From Pseudomonas sp. 8O (lineage in GTDB: Bacteria > Pseudomonadota > Gammaproteobacteria > Pseudomonadales > Pseudomonadaceae): 64,000 nt of DNA. The stretch covers positions 186,001-250,000 of the forward strand of contig NZ_LR733267.1 in NCBI RefSeq assembly GCF_902506495.1. Reading direction: 5' to 3'. Positions within the stretch are counted from its first letter, which is position 1. Each line of letters starts with the position of its first letter. Position numbers and translations under genes: made by a program. Shown here piece after piece: positions 36,500-45,736 of the stretch. The notes under the pieces are model-generated. The model ran no database searches. It saw only the letters and a list, made by a program, of their open reading frames with translations, and was not told where the DNA came from.

Positions 36500-36501
36500 G
36501 A

Positions 36502-38490
36502 TCAGGCCTGTACGACTGCGTTGGCTTTGGTTTGGTGGTGCGCCTGCTCGATCCGCGCGATCTCTTCGGGCTGCACGTAGTAGTCGATGTCCTCGTCGTA
36601 GGAACGCACGATGAAGCTGACCACGGCGCCGACCAGACCCACGATGGCGAGCCACCAGATGTGCCAGATCATGGCGAAGCCAAAGGCGATGACGAACGCC
36701 GACACGATCAGGCCGTTACCGGTGTTCTTCGGCATGTGGATCGGCTCGTAGTGCTCCGGCGCGGGCATCAGCTCGACACCGTTCTTCTTCGCCTCATGGA
36801 AGGCGTCGATCTTGTCCGCCGTCGGGATGACCGCGAAGTTGTAGAACGGTGGCGGCGAGGACGTCGCCCACTCCAGGGTGCGGCCATCCCAGGGGTCGCC
36901 GGTGACGTCGAGGTTGTCCTTGCGCTTGATGTAGCTGGTGACGAACTGCACCACGGTAAAGACGATGCCGATACCGATCAGCACAGCGCCGACCACGGCC
37001 ACCTGCACCCACGGCACCCAGGCCGGGTTGTCGAAGTGGTTGAGGCGACGAGTCATGCCCATGAAGCCCAGCACGTACAGCGGCATGAAGGCGAAGTAGA
37101 AGCCGATCAGCCAGCACCAGAACGAGTAACGGCCGAAGCGGTCGAGCAACTTGAAGCCGAAGGCTTTCGGGAACCAGTAGATGATGCCGGCCAGGTAGCC
37201 GAACACCGCACCGCCGATGATCACGTTGTGGAAGTGGGCGATCAAAAACAGGCTGTTGTGCAGCACGAAGTCCGCCGCAGGTACCGCCATCAGCACGCCG
37301 GTCATGCCGCCGATGGAGAAGGTCACCAGAAAGCCCAGGGTCATCCAGGTCATGGCGTTGAGTTGCAGACGGCCACGGAAGATGGTGAACAGCCAGGTGA
37401 AGATCTTCACCCCGGTGGGGATGGCGATGATCGAGGTCATGATGCCGAAGAAGGCGTTGACGCTGGCCCCCGAGCCCATGGTGAAGAAGTGGTGCAGCCA
37501 CACCACGAACGACAGCACGCCGATGGCCGCAGTCGCCCAGACCATCGAGGCATAACCGAACAGGGTCTTGCGCGAGAAGGTCGCCACCACTTCGGAAAAC
37601 ACGCCGAACGCCGGCAGGATCAGGATGTACACCTCCGGGTGTCCCCAGATCCAGAACAGGTTGGCGTACATCATCGGGTTGCCGCCCAGTTCATTGGTGA
37701 AGAAGTGGAAATCCAGGTAGCGGTCCAGCGACAGCATCGCCAGGGTCGCGGTCAGCGGAGGGAAGGCACCGCAGATCAGCACGCAGGTAACGAGGATGGT
37801 CCAGGTGAAGATCGGCATCTTCATCAGGCTCATGCCCGGGGCACGCATCTTGAGGATGGTGGCGATGAAGTTGACCCCCGTCAGCGTCGTCCCCAAGCCC
37901 GACAGCTGCATGCTCCAGATGTAGTAGTCCATACCCACGCCGGGGCTGTACTGGATGCCTGACAACGGCGGATAAGCCACCCAGCCGGTCTTGGCGAACT
38001 CGCCCAGGCCCAGCGACAGGTTGATCAGCAGCGCGCCGCCGACGAACAGCCAGAAGCTCAGCGAGTTCAAGTAGGGGAAGGCCACGTCACGTGCGCCGAT
38101 CTGCAGCGGCACGACGATGTTCATCAGGCCGGTGACCAGTGGCATGGCCACGAAGATCAGCATGATGATGCCGTGCGCGGTGAAGATCTGGTCGTAGTGT
38201 TCCGGCGGCAGGTAGCCCTGCCCGTCACCGTGGGCCATCGCCAGGTGGGTGCGCATCATGATGGCGTCGGCGAAGCCACGCACCAGCATGACCAGCGCGA
38301 CGAGGATGTACATCACGCCGATTTTCTTGTGGTCCACCGAGGTGAGCCACTCGCTCCACAGGTAGCCCCACTTCTTGAAGTAGGTCACCGCCGCGAACAG
38401 TCCCAGACCGCCCAGCGCCACCATGGCGAGGGTGATCATGATGATGGGCTCGTGGTACGGAATCGCGTCCAGAGTCAGTTTTCCAAACAT
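36502..38490 (-). CDS. cyoB: cytochrome bo3 ubiquinol oxidase subunit I
   Basis: The 662-residue haem-copper oxidase subunit has fifteen hydrophobic helices. Visible landmarks are the CuB/cross-linked Tyr motif [15 protein letters not shown], the [10 protein letters not shown] loop and haem-ligand [14 protein letters not shown]. It binds haems b and o3 and CuB and pumps protons. The ATG at 38490 has AGGAGTGAAT upstream and follows the cyoA stop by two bases. Confidence 0.95.
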   Translation of the reverse strand: MFGKLTLDAIPYHEPIIMITLAMVALGGLGLFAAVTYFKKWGYLWSEWLTSVDHKKIGVMYILVALVMLVRGFADAIMMRTHLAMAHGDGQGYLPPEHYDQIFTAHGIIMLIFVAMPLVTGLMNIVVPLQIGARDVAFPYLNSLSFWLFVGGALLINLSLGLGEFAKTGWVAYPPLSGIQYSPGVGMDYYIWSMQLSGLGTTLTGVNFIATILKMRAPGMSLMKMPIFTWTILVTCVLICGAFPPLTATLAMLSLDRYLDFHFFTNELGGNPMMYANLFWIWGHPEVYILILPAFGVFSEVVATFSRKTLFGYASMVWATAAIGVLSFVVWLHHFFTMGSGASVNAFFGIMTSIIAIPTGVKIFTWLFTIFRGRLQLNAMTWMTLGFLVTFSIGGMTGVLMAVPAADFVLHNSLFLIAHFHNVIIGGAVFGYLAGIIYWFPKAFGFKLLDRFGRYSFWCWLIGFYFAFMPLYVLGFMGMTRRLNHFDNPAWVPWVQVAVVGAVLIGIGIVFTVVQFVTSYIKRKDNLDVTGDPWDGRTLEWATSSPPPFYNFAVIPTADKIDAFHEAKKNGVELMPAPEHYEPIHMPKNTGNGLIVSAFVIAFGFAMIWHIWWLAIVGLVGAVVSFIVRSYDEDIDYYVQPEEIARIEQAHHQTKANAVVQA

Positions 38491-38492
38491 AT

Positions 38493-39410
38493 TCACTCCT
38501 GCACCTGCGCTGCTTCGTGCATGGCCGTGCTGTGGGAATCTTTCAGGGTCACGTACTGCCCGATCACCGTGTTGAACAGGTTCGGTTCGACCTGGCCGAA
38601 GTAGCGGACCGGGTAGATCGGATAGCGGTGGTTGACCATCTCGCCGGGCTCGCCCACCTCTTTGAAGGTGGCGAAGTCCATGACCTCGGGCGACTGCTTG
38701 ACCTTGTCGACCCACTGCGCGAACGCGTCGTCGCTGACCGAGTGAGTGCTGAAGCGCATGGCCGAGAAGCCTTCGCCGCTGAAGTTGCCGGACTGACCGA
38801 AGAACTCGCCCTGCTCGTTGGCGATGAGGTTGAGCTGGGTGCGCTGGCCGCCCATGGCGTAGATCATCCCGCCGAGTTGCGGGATCGACAGCGCGTTCAT
38901 CACCGTGTCGGAGGTGATGTGGAAGGTCACCGGGGTCTTCTCTGGAATCACCAGCTCATTGACCACGGCCACGCCCTGATCCGGGTAGATGAACAGCCAT
39001 TTCCAGTCGAGTGAGACGACTTCGATGTTCAGCGCCGGCTTGTCCGATTCGATCGGGCGATAGGGGTCGAGCGAATGCGAGGTTTCCCAGATGATGACCG
39101 CCAGCACCGCGACGATGATCAGCGGGACACCCCAGACGACCAGTTCGATCTTGTGCGAATGTGCCCAGTCGGGCATGTAGGTGGCCTTCTCGTTCGACTC
39201 GCGGTAGCGCCAGCCAAACCAGAAAGTCATGACGATCACGGGTACCACCACGATCAGCATGAGACCAATGGAGATCAGGATGAGGTTGCCCTGCTCGACA
39301 CCGATCTGCCCTTTCGAGTTGAACAGTGCCCAGTCACATCCACCGAGCGCTGAGAAGGCAATCGCCATCAGCAACCAGCGCGCACAACGATGGTATTTCT
39401 CTTCTTTCAT
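38493..39410 (-). CDS. cyoA: cytochrome bo3 ubiquinol oxidase subunit II (lipoprotein)
   Basis: The 305-residue protein has a lipobox with Cys25 (FSALGGC), two membrane helices and a periplasmic cupredoxin domain without CuA ligands, as expected for a quinol oxidase ([41 protein letters not shown]). The C-terminal COX_ARM segment follows. It is the first gene of the cyo operon. The promoter should lie in 39411-39740. Confidence 0.95.
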   Translation of the reverse strand: MKEEKYHRCARWLLMAIAFSALGGCDWALFNSKGQIGVEQGNLILISIGLMLIVVVPVIVMTFWFGWRYRESNEKATYMPDWAHSHKIELVVWGVPLIIVAVLAVIIWETSHSLDPYRPIESDKPALNIEVVSLDWKWLFIYPDQGVAVVNELVIPEKTPVTFHITSDTVMNALSIPQLGGMIYAMGGQRTQLNLIANEQGEFFGQSGNFSGEGFSAMRFSTHSVSDDAFAQWVDKVKQSPEVMDFATFKEVGEPGEMVNHRYPIYPVRYFGQVEPNLFNTVIGQYVTLKDSHSTAMHEAAQVQE

Positions 39411-39734
39411 GTCACGACCTTCAACTGAGTGATGCCCACAGTCGGCTTCGGTTGCCGTGCGGCCCATCGAGCAAAAGGCCGGCAGCGAAAACTCAGAGCT
39501 TGAGCATCCGTGCAAGCGAAGCGGTAAAACCGTGGGAATCGACGATGTTGCAGGCTATCGAGGCCTCGCACAATTCATTAGCAGCCTACTTATGAGCAAA
39601 CTGACGGCCTCTCTGCGACATATTTCGCAACATTTACGCAAAGATTTGAAACACTTTGCAGCAAGAAGTCGGCAAAGAATCGAAGGGGTGCGACAAATGA
39701 TCACAGCCCCGTTTTAGAGCTATTTGTCAGCGAA

Positions 39735-39748
39735 TTGACAGGAATCAA
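39735..39748. promoter_or_regulatory. candidate ANR/FNR box upstream of cyoA
   Basis: TTGAC-AGGA-ATCAA matches the FNR-type TTGAT-N4-ATCAA at 9 of 10 informative positions. It is 325 bases upstream of cyoA, farther than usual. ANR represses cyo in P. aeruginosa, so the site is plausible but unproven. The rest of 39411-39734 shows no gene. Confidence 0.35.
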
Positions 39749-39897
39749 TGACACGAAAGATGCTGTTCGCCGGCAGCTCGCCAGATCTTGACATTTAGGA
39801 TATTTCGAGGGTCTTGAATGCGTAGGTGAGGAGCGTCAGCCCTGCGAAAGGCTGAGCGCAAAGCAGCGCCAGGTAGACGACGGGGACGGCTGGTGTT

Positions 39898-40569
39898 GTA
39901 GCCCGGATGTAATCCGGGGCAATTGAGAGCGGCCAAAAGCATCGCGGCTGAAGCCCCTCCCACGGGCCTGCTGAACGTCTGCAGGCGCCATGCACCTGCA
40001 GGAGCGGCTTCAGCCGCGATAGCTTCACCCAACCCACATACAACCCGGAACGATTCGATGTGCCCCGGATTGCATCCGGGCTACGCAATTGCAGCCGACA
40101 ACGGCTTTTGTGGGAGGGGCTTTAGCCGCGACAAGCATCGCGGCTGAAGCGGAAGCCTCCCCGCCGCTCCTACAGACATTCACCTATCTCGTAGGAGCGG
40201 CTTCAGCCGCGATAGCTTCACCTAACCCACATACAACCCGGAACGATTCGATGTACCCCGGAATGCATCCGGGCTACGCAATTGCAGCCGACAACGGCTT
40301 TTGTGGGAGGGGCTTTAGCCGCGACAAGCATCGCGGCTGAAGCGGAAGCCTCCCCGCCGCTCCTACAGACATTCACCTATCTCGTAGGAGCGGCTTCAGC
40401 CGCGATAGCTTCACCTAACCCACATACAACCCGGAACGATTCGATGTGCCCCGGATTGCATCCGGGCTACGCAATTGCAGCCGACAACGGCTTTTGTGGG
40501 AGGGGCTTCAGCCGCGACAAGCATCGCGGCTAAAGCCCCTCCCACAGGCACAGGCACAGGCACAGGCAC
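39898..40569. repeat. repeat cluster: 193-bp tandem array with REP-like palindromes and a hexamer run
   Basis: Starting at 40001 a 193-base unit repeats at 40194 and 40387 (the last copy diverges near 40533), about 2.75 copies with very few differences. Each unit contains a GGAGCGGCTTCAGCCGCGAT palindrome, a CCGGATTGCATCCGGGCTAC palindrome and GTGGGAGGGGCTTTAGCCGCGA. A first CCGGATGTAATCCGGGG copy is at 39898. At 40544-40569 the hexamer ACAGGC is repeated just over four times. Short open frames in phase with the repeats are not credible genes. Confidence 0.9.
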
Positions 40570-40604
40570 CCCTACCCTGCTCCCAACCCGACAACCACCC
40601 CACC

Positions 40605-41183
40605 TCAATACTTCCAAGCGCAATAACACCCCACTGCCAGGCCGCTGGCCAGGGACACATGGCGCCCCTGGGTCAGTGCTTCGAGCACCGGCTCGACGAA
40701 GCTGTTGCTGGAGTTGCACACCAGCCCCTCGCTGTAAGGGCCGGCATAGGCCAGCTTGCCGTCGCGATCCCAGATCGCCAGGGCCGGGCTGGCCGGCAGC
40801 GATTCCATGCCCTCGATCCCCGGCAAGGGCGTCATCCGCCCACGCAGGAACGGCGCAATCTCGCCCGTGCTGCCCGGCTTCTGCACGCTGTAGAACGCGA
40901 CATCGGCATTGCGGTGCAGGCCGATCAGGTAGCGCAGGTGCGCGTCGGTTTCCGCGTTGCAGGGGCAGTCCGGGTCCCAGAAGTGCACCACCCGGATCGG
41001 GCCGGGGCCGGCCAGTTCAGCCGGCAGCTGCAACTCGCCCTGACCGAAGATCACCGTCTGCTCGGCATAAGGCCGCAGATAGGCCGCGCCGCTGAGCCAC
41101 CAGATCAGCACCACCAGGCCAAGCGCCAACACGCAGAACCCCACCACCAGATGCTTGAAGCTCAAGCGCCTAAGCAGGTTCAT
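40605..41183 (-). CDS. thioredoxin-fold envelope protein (DUF6436-like)
   Basis: The 192-residue protein has one N-terminal membrane anchor (about 11-31) and a thioredoxin-like domain facing the periplasm, with a CPC motif in VVHFWDPDCPCNAETD where thioredoxins have CxxC, and a late PALAIWDRDGKLAYAGPYSEG strand pair. Redox or peroxiredoxin-like activity is possible. Its ATG overlaps the stop of the upstream gene (ATGA), so the two are coupled. Confidence 0.78.
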   Translation of the reverse strand: MNLLRRLSFKHLVVGFCVLALGLVVLIWWLSGAAYLRPYAEQTVIFGQGELQLPAELAGPGPIRVVHFWDPDCPCNAETDAHLRYLIGLHRNADVAFYSVQKPGSTGEIAPFLRGRMTPLPGIEGMESLPASPALAIWDRDGKLAYAGPYSEGLVCNSSNSFVEPVLEALTQGRHVSLASGLAVGCYCAWKY

Positions 41184-41443
41184 GGCTGATGGCCGAACTT
41201 GCGCAGGAACTGCTTCTCCATTTCCCGGCAACTTTCCTCGGTGAAACTGCGCTCGGTGGCCTGCGCGCTTTGCCAGCAGGCGTCGATGGCCGCGCGCTCG
41301 GCCGCCTCGATCTCGCCATCCTGGGGGCGGGTCATGATGTAGATGAGGCCGGCAAAAATCAGCACCACGAACATCACGCCAGCCACAAACAGGCCCAGGC
41401 AGCCACGGCGCCCCAGCCCGGCGTTTTCATCATTCACACTCAT
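41180..41443 (-). CDS. hypothetical single-helix membrane protein
   Basis: The 87-residue protein has one membrane helix (about 16-38) and a charged C-terminal part containing two Cys (in DACWQSA and EESCREM). No family is recognised. Its stop overlaps the start of the thioredoxin-fold gene, so it is probably a partner or a redox client of it. Confidence 0.7.
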   Translation of the reverse strand: MSVNDENAGLGRRGCLGLFVAGVMFVVLIFAGLIYIMTRPQDGEIEAAERAAIDACWQSAQATERSFTEESCREMEKQFLRKFGHQP

Positions 41444-41507
41444 CGTTCTTCAGTTTCCGCATTCATCAGTGGATGGCGCGCCCCAACGCCGGGGCGAGCG
41501 CCGATCA

Positions 41508-44500
41508 TCAACCTTCAACCAGCGTCCACTGCTTGCTCAGGCGCTTGTCCGAAACCGCCATCTTCGTGCCCAGTTGCTGGGCGAACAGCGACACGCGGTA
41601 CTCCTCCAGCATCCAGCGATACAACATGAGCTGCGGGTCGCGCTTGCCTTCCTGGGCATGCTTGCCGGTGCGCGCCTGGTACTGCTCCCAATAGCCGCTC
41701 AGCTCGCCCGTCCATACACGGTCGCGCTGCACCTGCGCGCCCACCTTGTCCAGGCGCTGCTCGATGGCCTTGAGGTAACGCGGGATTTCCTTGAGCCACT
41801 CGCCCGGCGTTTCACGCACAAAGCCGGCATAGACCAGATTGGCCAACTGCTGCTTGATGTCGTTGAGCGCCATGGCCTGGGCCAGGTCGATCTTGCCCTT
41901 GAAGCGCTTCTGCAGGCTGTGGTTGAGCTTGAGAATCTCCAACACCAGCCGGGCGATGCGCTCGGCGTGCGCCGTCCAGTCGCCGCGCTTGCGCTCGGCC
42001 AGTTGCGCCAGGGCCGCGCCATCACGCGGCAACGTGGCTTCGCCGTCGAGAATGCAGGCATCCAGGCTGGCCAGCAGAATGTCCTCGACCAGCGCGTCGA
42101 CGCGGCCGATGTCGCGGTACAGCAGGCCCAGCTCGGTCAGCCCCGGCAACTTGCCACGCAGGAATTTCGCCTGTTCGGCCAGTTGCTGCAGCAGCAGGCG
42201 TTGCAGGGCGCGGCGGTGCTGGAAGTCGGCTTCGGCCTGGGTCGGGAAGCGCCCTTCCTTGACCACACCGGCCTCCTCCACCAGCGCCGGATAGACCGTC
42301 ATGGAGAGGCCGGCGATCTTCTGCTGAGCCTTTTCCGCCACCTCGGCGAAGGCCTTGGCCTCCACCGTTTTCGGCTTATCGCTCTGCTGCGGGATGGCCA
42401 GCGCAGCCTGGCTGGCTTCGGCGAAACGCGCGGTCAGCTCGGCCAGGTCGCGGCCTTCGCCAAGGAACTTGCCCCGCGCATCCACCACCTCGATGTTCAT
42501 CTTCAGGTGGCTTTCGATGCTTTCAGCCGCTTCCGCCCAGGCCTCGTCGGACACCCGTGCGCCGGTCATGCGCAGTAGCTCATGCCCCAGCGCCTGCGGC
42601 AGCGAGCCCTGGCCGAACACCAGCTTGTCCAGCGCTGCGCCGACGAAGTCCGGCACCGGCACGAAGTTCTTGCGCAGCGCCTTGGGCAGGCCGCGCACCA
42701 GGGCGATGCACTTGGCCTCCAGCAGACCCGGCACAAGCCATTCGAGGCGCTCGGGCTGCAGTTGCGGCAGCAGTGGCGCCGGCACGCGCAGGGTCACGCC
42801 GTCACGCGGGTGGTTGGGCTCGAAGTGATAGGACAGCGGCAGTTGCAGCTCACCGATGTGCAAGGTGTCCGGGTACTGCGCAGCGGTGACTTCCTTGGCA
42901 TCGCGGGCCAGGGCGTCTTCCTCGCGCATGATCAGAAGCTGCGCGTCGGTAGCGCTGCCCTTCTTGTACCAGCTCTCGAAACTCGCAGCCTGGTAGATGT
43001 CCTGCGGGATGCGCGCGTCGTAGTAGCCGAACAGGGTTTCCTCGTCGGCGAGAATGTCGCGGCGGCGCGACTTGGCCTCCAGCTCATCGAGGCGTTCGAG
43101 CAACTGGCGGTTGGCGGTCAGGCAGCGCACACGGCTGTTGATCTCGCCCCGCACCAGGCCCTCGCGAATGAACATCTCGCGCGAAACCTGCGGGTCGATG
43201 GGGCCGTAATGCACCGGGCGCCGACCGACGATGATCATGCCGTACAGGGTGATCTGCTCGAACGCCACGACCTGGCCGCGCTTCTTTTCCCAGTGCGGTT
43301 CCAGATGGTTCTTCTTCACCAGATGCGCCGCCAGCGGCTCGATCCAGTCCGGCTCGATCTTCGCCACCATGCGCGCGAACAGCTTGGTGGTTTCCACCAG
43401 CTCGGCGGCCATCACCCAGTTGGGCTTCTTGCGTCCGATCACGCTGGAGGGGTGAATCCAGAAGCGCCGCTGGCGCGCGCCGAGGTAGTCGCCCTCCTCG
43501 GTCTTCTGGCCAATCTGGCTGAGCAGGCCGGCGAGAATCGCCTTGTGCACGGCGGCGTAGTTCTTTGCCCGCACCGCCGCCTCGCTGGCCTCGGCCTGCT
43601 GACGGGCGATGGCGTTGACGCGGGTGTCCTTGGTCGGCGCGACGGGTTCGTTGTAGGAGCCGGCTTGCCGGCGATCCGCATGACCATCATCGCCCGCAAG
43701 CGGGCTCCTACGGGAAGCATTGCCGCTCAACTGCAGATCACGGGCGATCAGCACCAGTTGCCGGTGCGCATCGCGCCATTCGCGCAGGCGCATATAGTTG
43801 AGGAAGTTCTTCTTGCACCAGGTACGCAGCGGGTTGCTGCCGAGCTCCTGGCGCTTTTCCTCGAAGCCGCGCCACAGGTTGATCAGCGCGGCGAAGTCGG
43901 AATCCACATCCTTCCACTGCGCGTGCGCCTGGTCGGCGGCCTGCTGGCGATCCATCGGTCGCTCGCGCGGGTCCTGCACCGACAGCGCGGCGGCAACGAT
44001 CAGGATCTCCTCCAGGCTGCCCTGCTTGGCACCTTCGAGCACCATGCGCCCCAGGCGCGGGTCGATGGGCAGGCGTGCCAGCTGGCGGCCCAGTGGTGTG
44101 AGCTGGCTTTCGCGGTTGACCGCCGACAGCTCCTGCAACAGGTTGAAGCCGTCGCTGATCGCCTTGCCATCTGGCGGCTCGATGAAGGGGAAGTCCTCGA
44201 TGCTGCCCAGGCGCAGGTGCAGCATCTGCAGGATCACCGCCGCCAGGTTGGTACGCAGAATCTCCGGGTCGGTGAACGTCGGCCGACCGAGAAAATCCTC
44301 CTCGCTGTACAGGCGAATGCAGATGCCCGGCTCGACCCGCCCGCAGCGGCCCTTGCGCTGGTTGGCGCTGGCCTGCGACACCGGCTCGATGGGCAGGCGC
44401 TGCACCTTGGCGCGGTAGCTGTAGCGGCTGATGCGCGCGGTGCCAGAGTCGATCACGTAACGGATGCCCGGCACCGTCAGCGAAGTTTCCGCCACGTTGG

Positions 44501-45566
44501 TGGCCAGCACGATCTTGCGCCCCGGCATGGGCGCGAAAATCTTCTGCTGCTCGGCCGGCGTCAGCCGTGCATACAGTGGCAGCACCTCGGTAAAACGCAG
44601 GTTGGCCTTGCGCAGCACCTCCGCCGCTTCGCGAATCTCGCGCTCGCCGGGCAGGAACACCAGCACGTCGCCGGGCCGCTGGCCCACGCTGCGCTCGTGC
44701 TCGGTGATTTCGTCCAGCGCAGCGAGAATGCCCTGGTCGATGGACAGGTCATCGAGCAGACGCTCGCCCTCCTCGTCCACCTCGGCCGCCAGCGGGCGGT
44801 ACCAGGTCTCCACCGGATAGGTGCGACCGGACACCTCGATGATCGGCGCTCCCGGGAGGCCGGCCCCGCTGAAGTGTTTGCTGAACCGCTCCAGATCGAT
44901 GGTCGCCGAGGTGATGATCAGCTTCAGATCGGGGCGGCGCGGCAGCAGGGTCTTCAGGTAGCCAAGCAGGAAGTCGATGTTCAGCGAACGCTCGTGCGCC
45001 TCGTCGACGATGATGGTGTCGTACTTTTCCAGAAAGCGGTCGTGCTGGGTTTCGGCGAGCAGGATGCCGTCGGTCATCAGCTTGATCAGCGTGCCGTCCT
45101 TGCTCTGATCCTCGAAACGCACCTGATAGCCGACCAGCTCGCCCAGCGGCGTACCGATTTCCTCGGCCACCCTCGTCGCCACACTGCGCGCCGCCAGGCG
45201 GCGCGGCTGCGTGTGACCGATCAGGCCATGCACGCCCCGGCCAATCTCCAGGCAGATCTTCGGCAACTGCGTGGTCTTGCCCGAACCGGTCTCACCGGCA
45301 ATCACCACCACCTGGCTCTTCTCCAGCGCGGCCTTGATCTCGTCGCGCTTGGCAGCAATCGGCAGCGCATCGTCGTAACGCATCGCCGGAATGCTGCTAC
45401 GCCGCGCAGCCACCTTGTCGCTGGACGCCTGAAAACGCGCCAGCCACTGCGCCAGCTTGGCCTCATCGGGCTGCTTCTGCAGCTCATGCAACTGCCGACG
45501 CAAGCGATGACGCTCGGCGATCATGACGTGGTCGAGGTTGTGCTGCAGCGTGGCGAGGTCAGTCAT
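41508..45566 (-). CDS. hrpA: ATP-dependent RNA helicase HrpA
   Basis: The 1,352-residue DEAH-box helicase has Walker A GETGSGKT (91-98), DEAH (188-191), the SAT motif in ITSATIDLERFSKHF, and motif VI QRKGRCGRVEPG, then the HrpA-specific long C-terminal region (DUF3418). HrpA rescues stalled ribosomes on mRNA in E. coli. It is about 50 residues longer than usual. Part of this, residues about 619-638, is encoded by a REP palindrome lying in frame (43653-43711). The gene is probably transcribed alone. Confidence 0.93.
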   Translation of the reverse strand: MTDLATLQHNLDHVMIAERHRLRRQLHELQKQPDEAKLAQWLARFQASSDKVAARRSSIPAMRYDDALPIAAKRDEIKAALEKSQVVVIAGETGSGKTTQLPKICLEIGRGVHGLIGHTQPRRLAARSVATRVAEEIGTPLGELVGYQVRFEDQSKDGTLIKLMTDGILLAETQHDRFLEKYDTIIVDEAHERSLNIDFLLGYLKTLLPRRPDLKLIITSATIDLERFSKHFSGAGLPGAPIIEVSGRTYPVETWYRPLAAEVDEEGERLLDDLSIDQGILAALDEITEHERSVGQRPGDVLVFLPGEREIREAAEVLRKANLRFTEVLPLYARLTPAEQQKIFAPMPGRKIVLATNVAETSLTVPGIRYVIDSGTARISRYSYRAKVQRLPIEPVSQASANQRKGRCGRVEPGICIRLYSEEDFLGRPTFTDPEILRTNLAAVILQMLHLRLGSIEDFPFIEPPDGKAISDGFNLLQELSAVNRESQLTPLGRQLARLPIDPRLGRMVLEGAKQGSLEEILIVAAALSVQDPRERPMDRQQAADQAHAQWKDVDSDFAALINLWRGFEEKRQELGSNPLRTWCKKNFLNYMRLREWRDAHRQLVLIARDLQLSGNASRRSPLAGDDGHADRRQAGSYNEPVAPTKDTRVNAIARQQAEASEAAVRAKNYAAVHKAILAGLLSQIGQKTEEGDYLGARQRRFWIHPSSVIGRKKPNWVMAAELVETTKLFARMVAKIEPDWIEPLAAHLVKKNHLEPHWEKKRGQVVAFEQITLYGMIIVGRRPVHYGPIDPQVSREMFIREGLVRGEINSRVRCLTANRQLLERLDELEAKSRRRDILADEETLFGYYDARIPQDIYQAASFESWYKKGSATDAQLLIMREEDALARDAKEVTAAQYPDTLHIGELQLPLSYHFEPNHPRDGVTLRVPAPLLPQLQPERLEWLVPGLLEAKCIALVRGLPKALRKNFVPVPDFVGAALDKLVFGQGSLPQALGHELLRMTGARVSDEAWAEAAESIESHLKMNIEVVDARGKFLGEGRDLAELTARFAEASQAALAIPQQSDKPKTVEAKAFAEVAEKAQQKIAGLSMTVYPALVEEAGVVKEGRFPTQAEADFQHRRALQRLLLQQLAEQAKFLRGKLPGLTELGLLYRDIGRVDALVEDILLASLDACILDGEATLPRDGAALAQLAERKRGDWTAHAERIARLVLEILKLNHSLQKRFKGKIDLAQAMALNDIKQQLANLVYAGFVRETPGEWLKEIPRYLKAIEQRLDKVGAQVQRDRVWTGELSGYWEQYQARTGKHAQEGKRDPQLMLYRWMLEEYRVSLFAQQLGTKMAVSDKRLSKQWTLVEG
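43653..43711. repeat. REP element inside hrpA
   Basis: GTAGGAGCCGGCTTGCCGGCGAT and ATCGCCCGCAAGCGGGCTCCTAC face each other over a short spacer. The same family occurs in intergenic DNA at 56356-56415. Here it lies within hrpA without breaking the frame. Confidence 0.85.
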
Positions 45567-45736
45567 CTGGATCGAGGCAATCAGGGCAAAGGCGGGATTG
45601 TCGCAGATTACGGTGTGAGGCGGGCAGGCTATACCGCAGCGGAAGAGCTTGAGGGGCGGCAGCTATCGGCCAGAAGCTGCCTATCGGAGCGGCCAGGATC
45701 ATGGATGAGCAGCGCCTCTAATATCCAATAAGCCGA

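Noticed and set aside
36532-37962. 476-codon plus-strand frame opposite cyoB
   Set aside because: It is antisense to the strongly conserved oxidase subunit I and has a His/Asp/Glu-rich composition typical of antisense frames.
40089-40533. Repeated 83-codon open frames in the 193-bp array
   Set aside because: They are translations of the tandem repeat itself, identical copy to copy, without ribosome sites.
40001-40533. CRISPR array
   Set aside because: The 193-base units are contiguous near-identical repeats with no unique spacers, and there are no cas genes.
42582-45731. 1,049-codon plus-strand frame opposite hrpA
   Set aside because: It lies entirely antisense to a recognisable helicase and its composition is that of a reverse-complemented high-GC gene.
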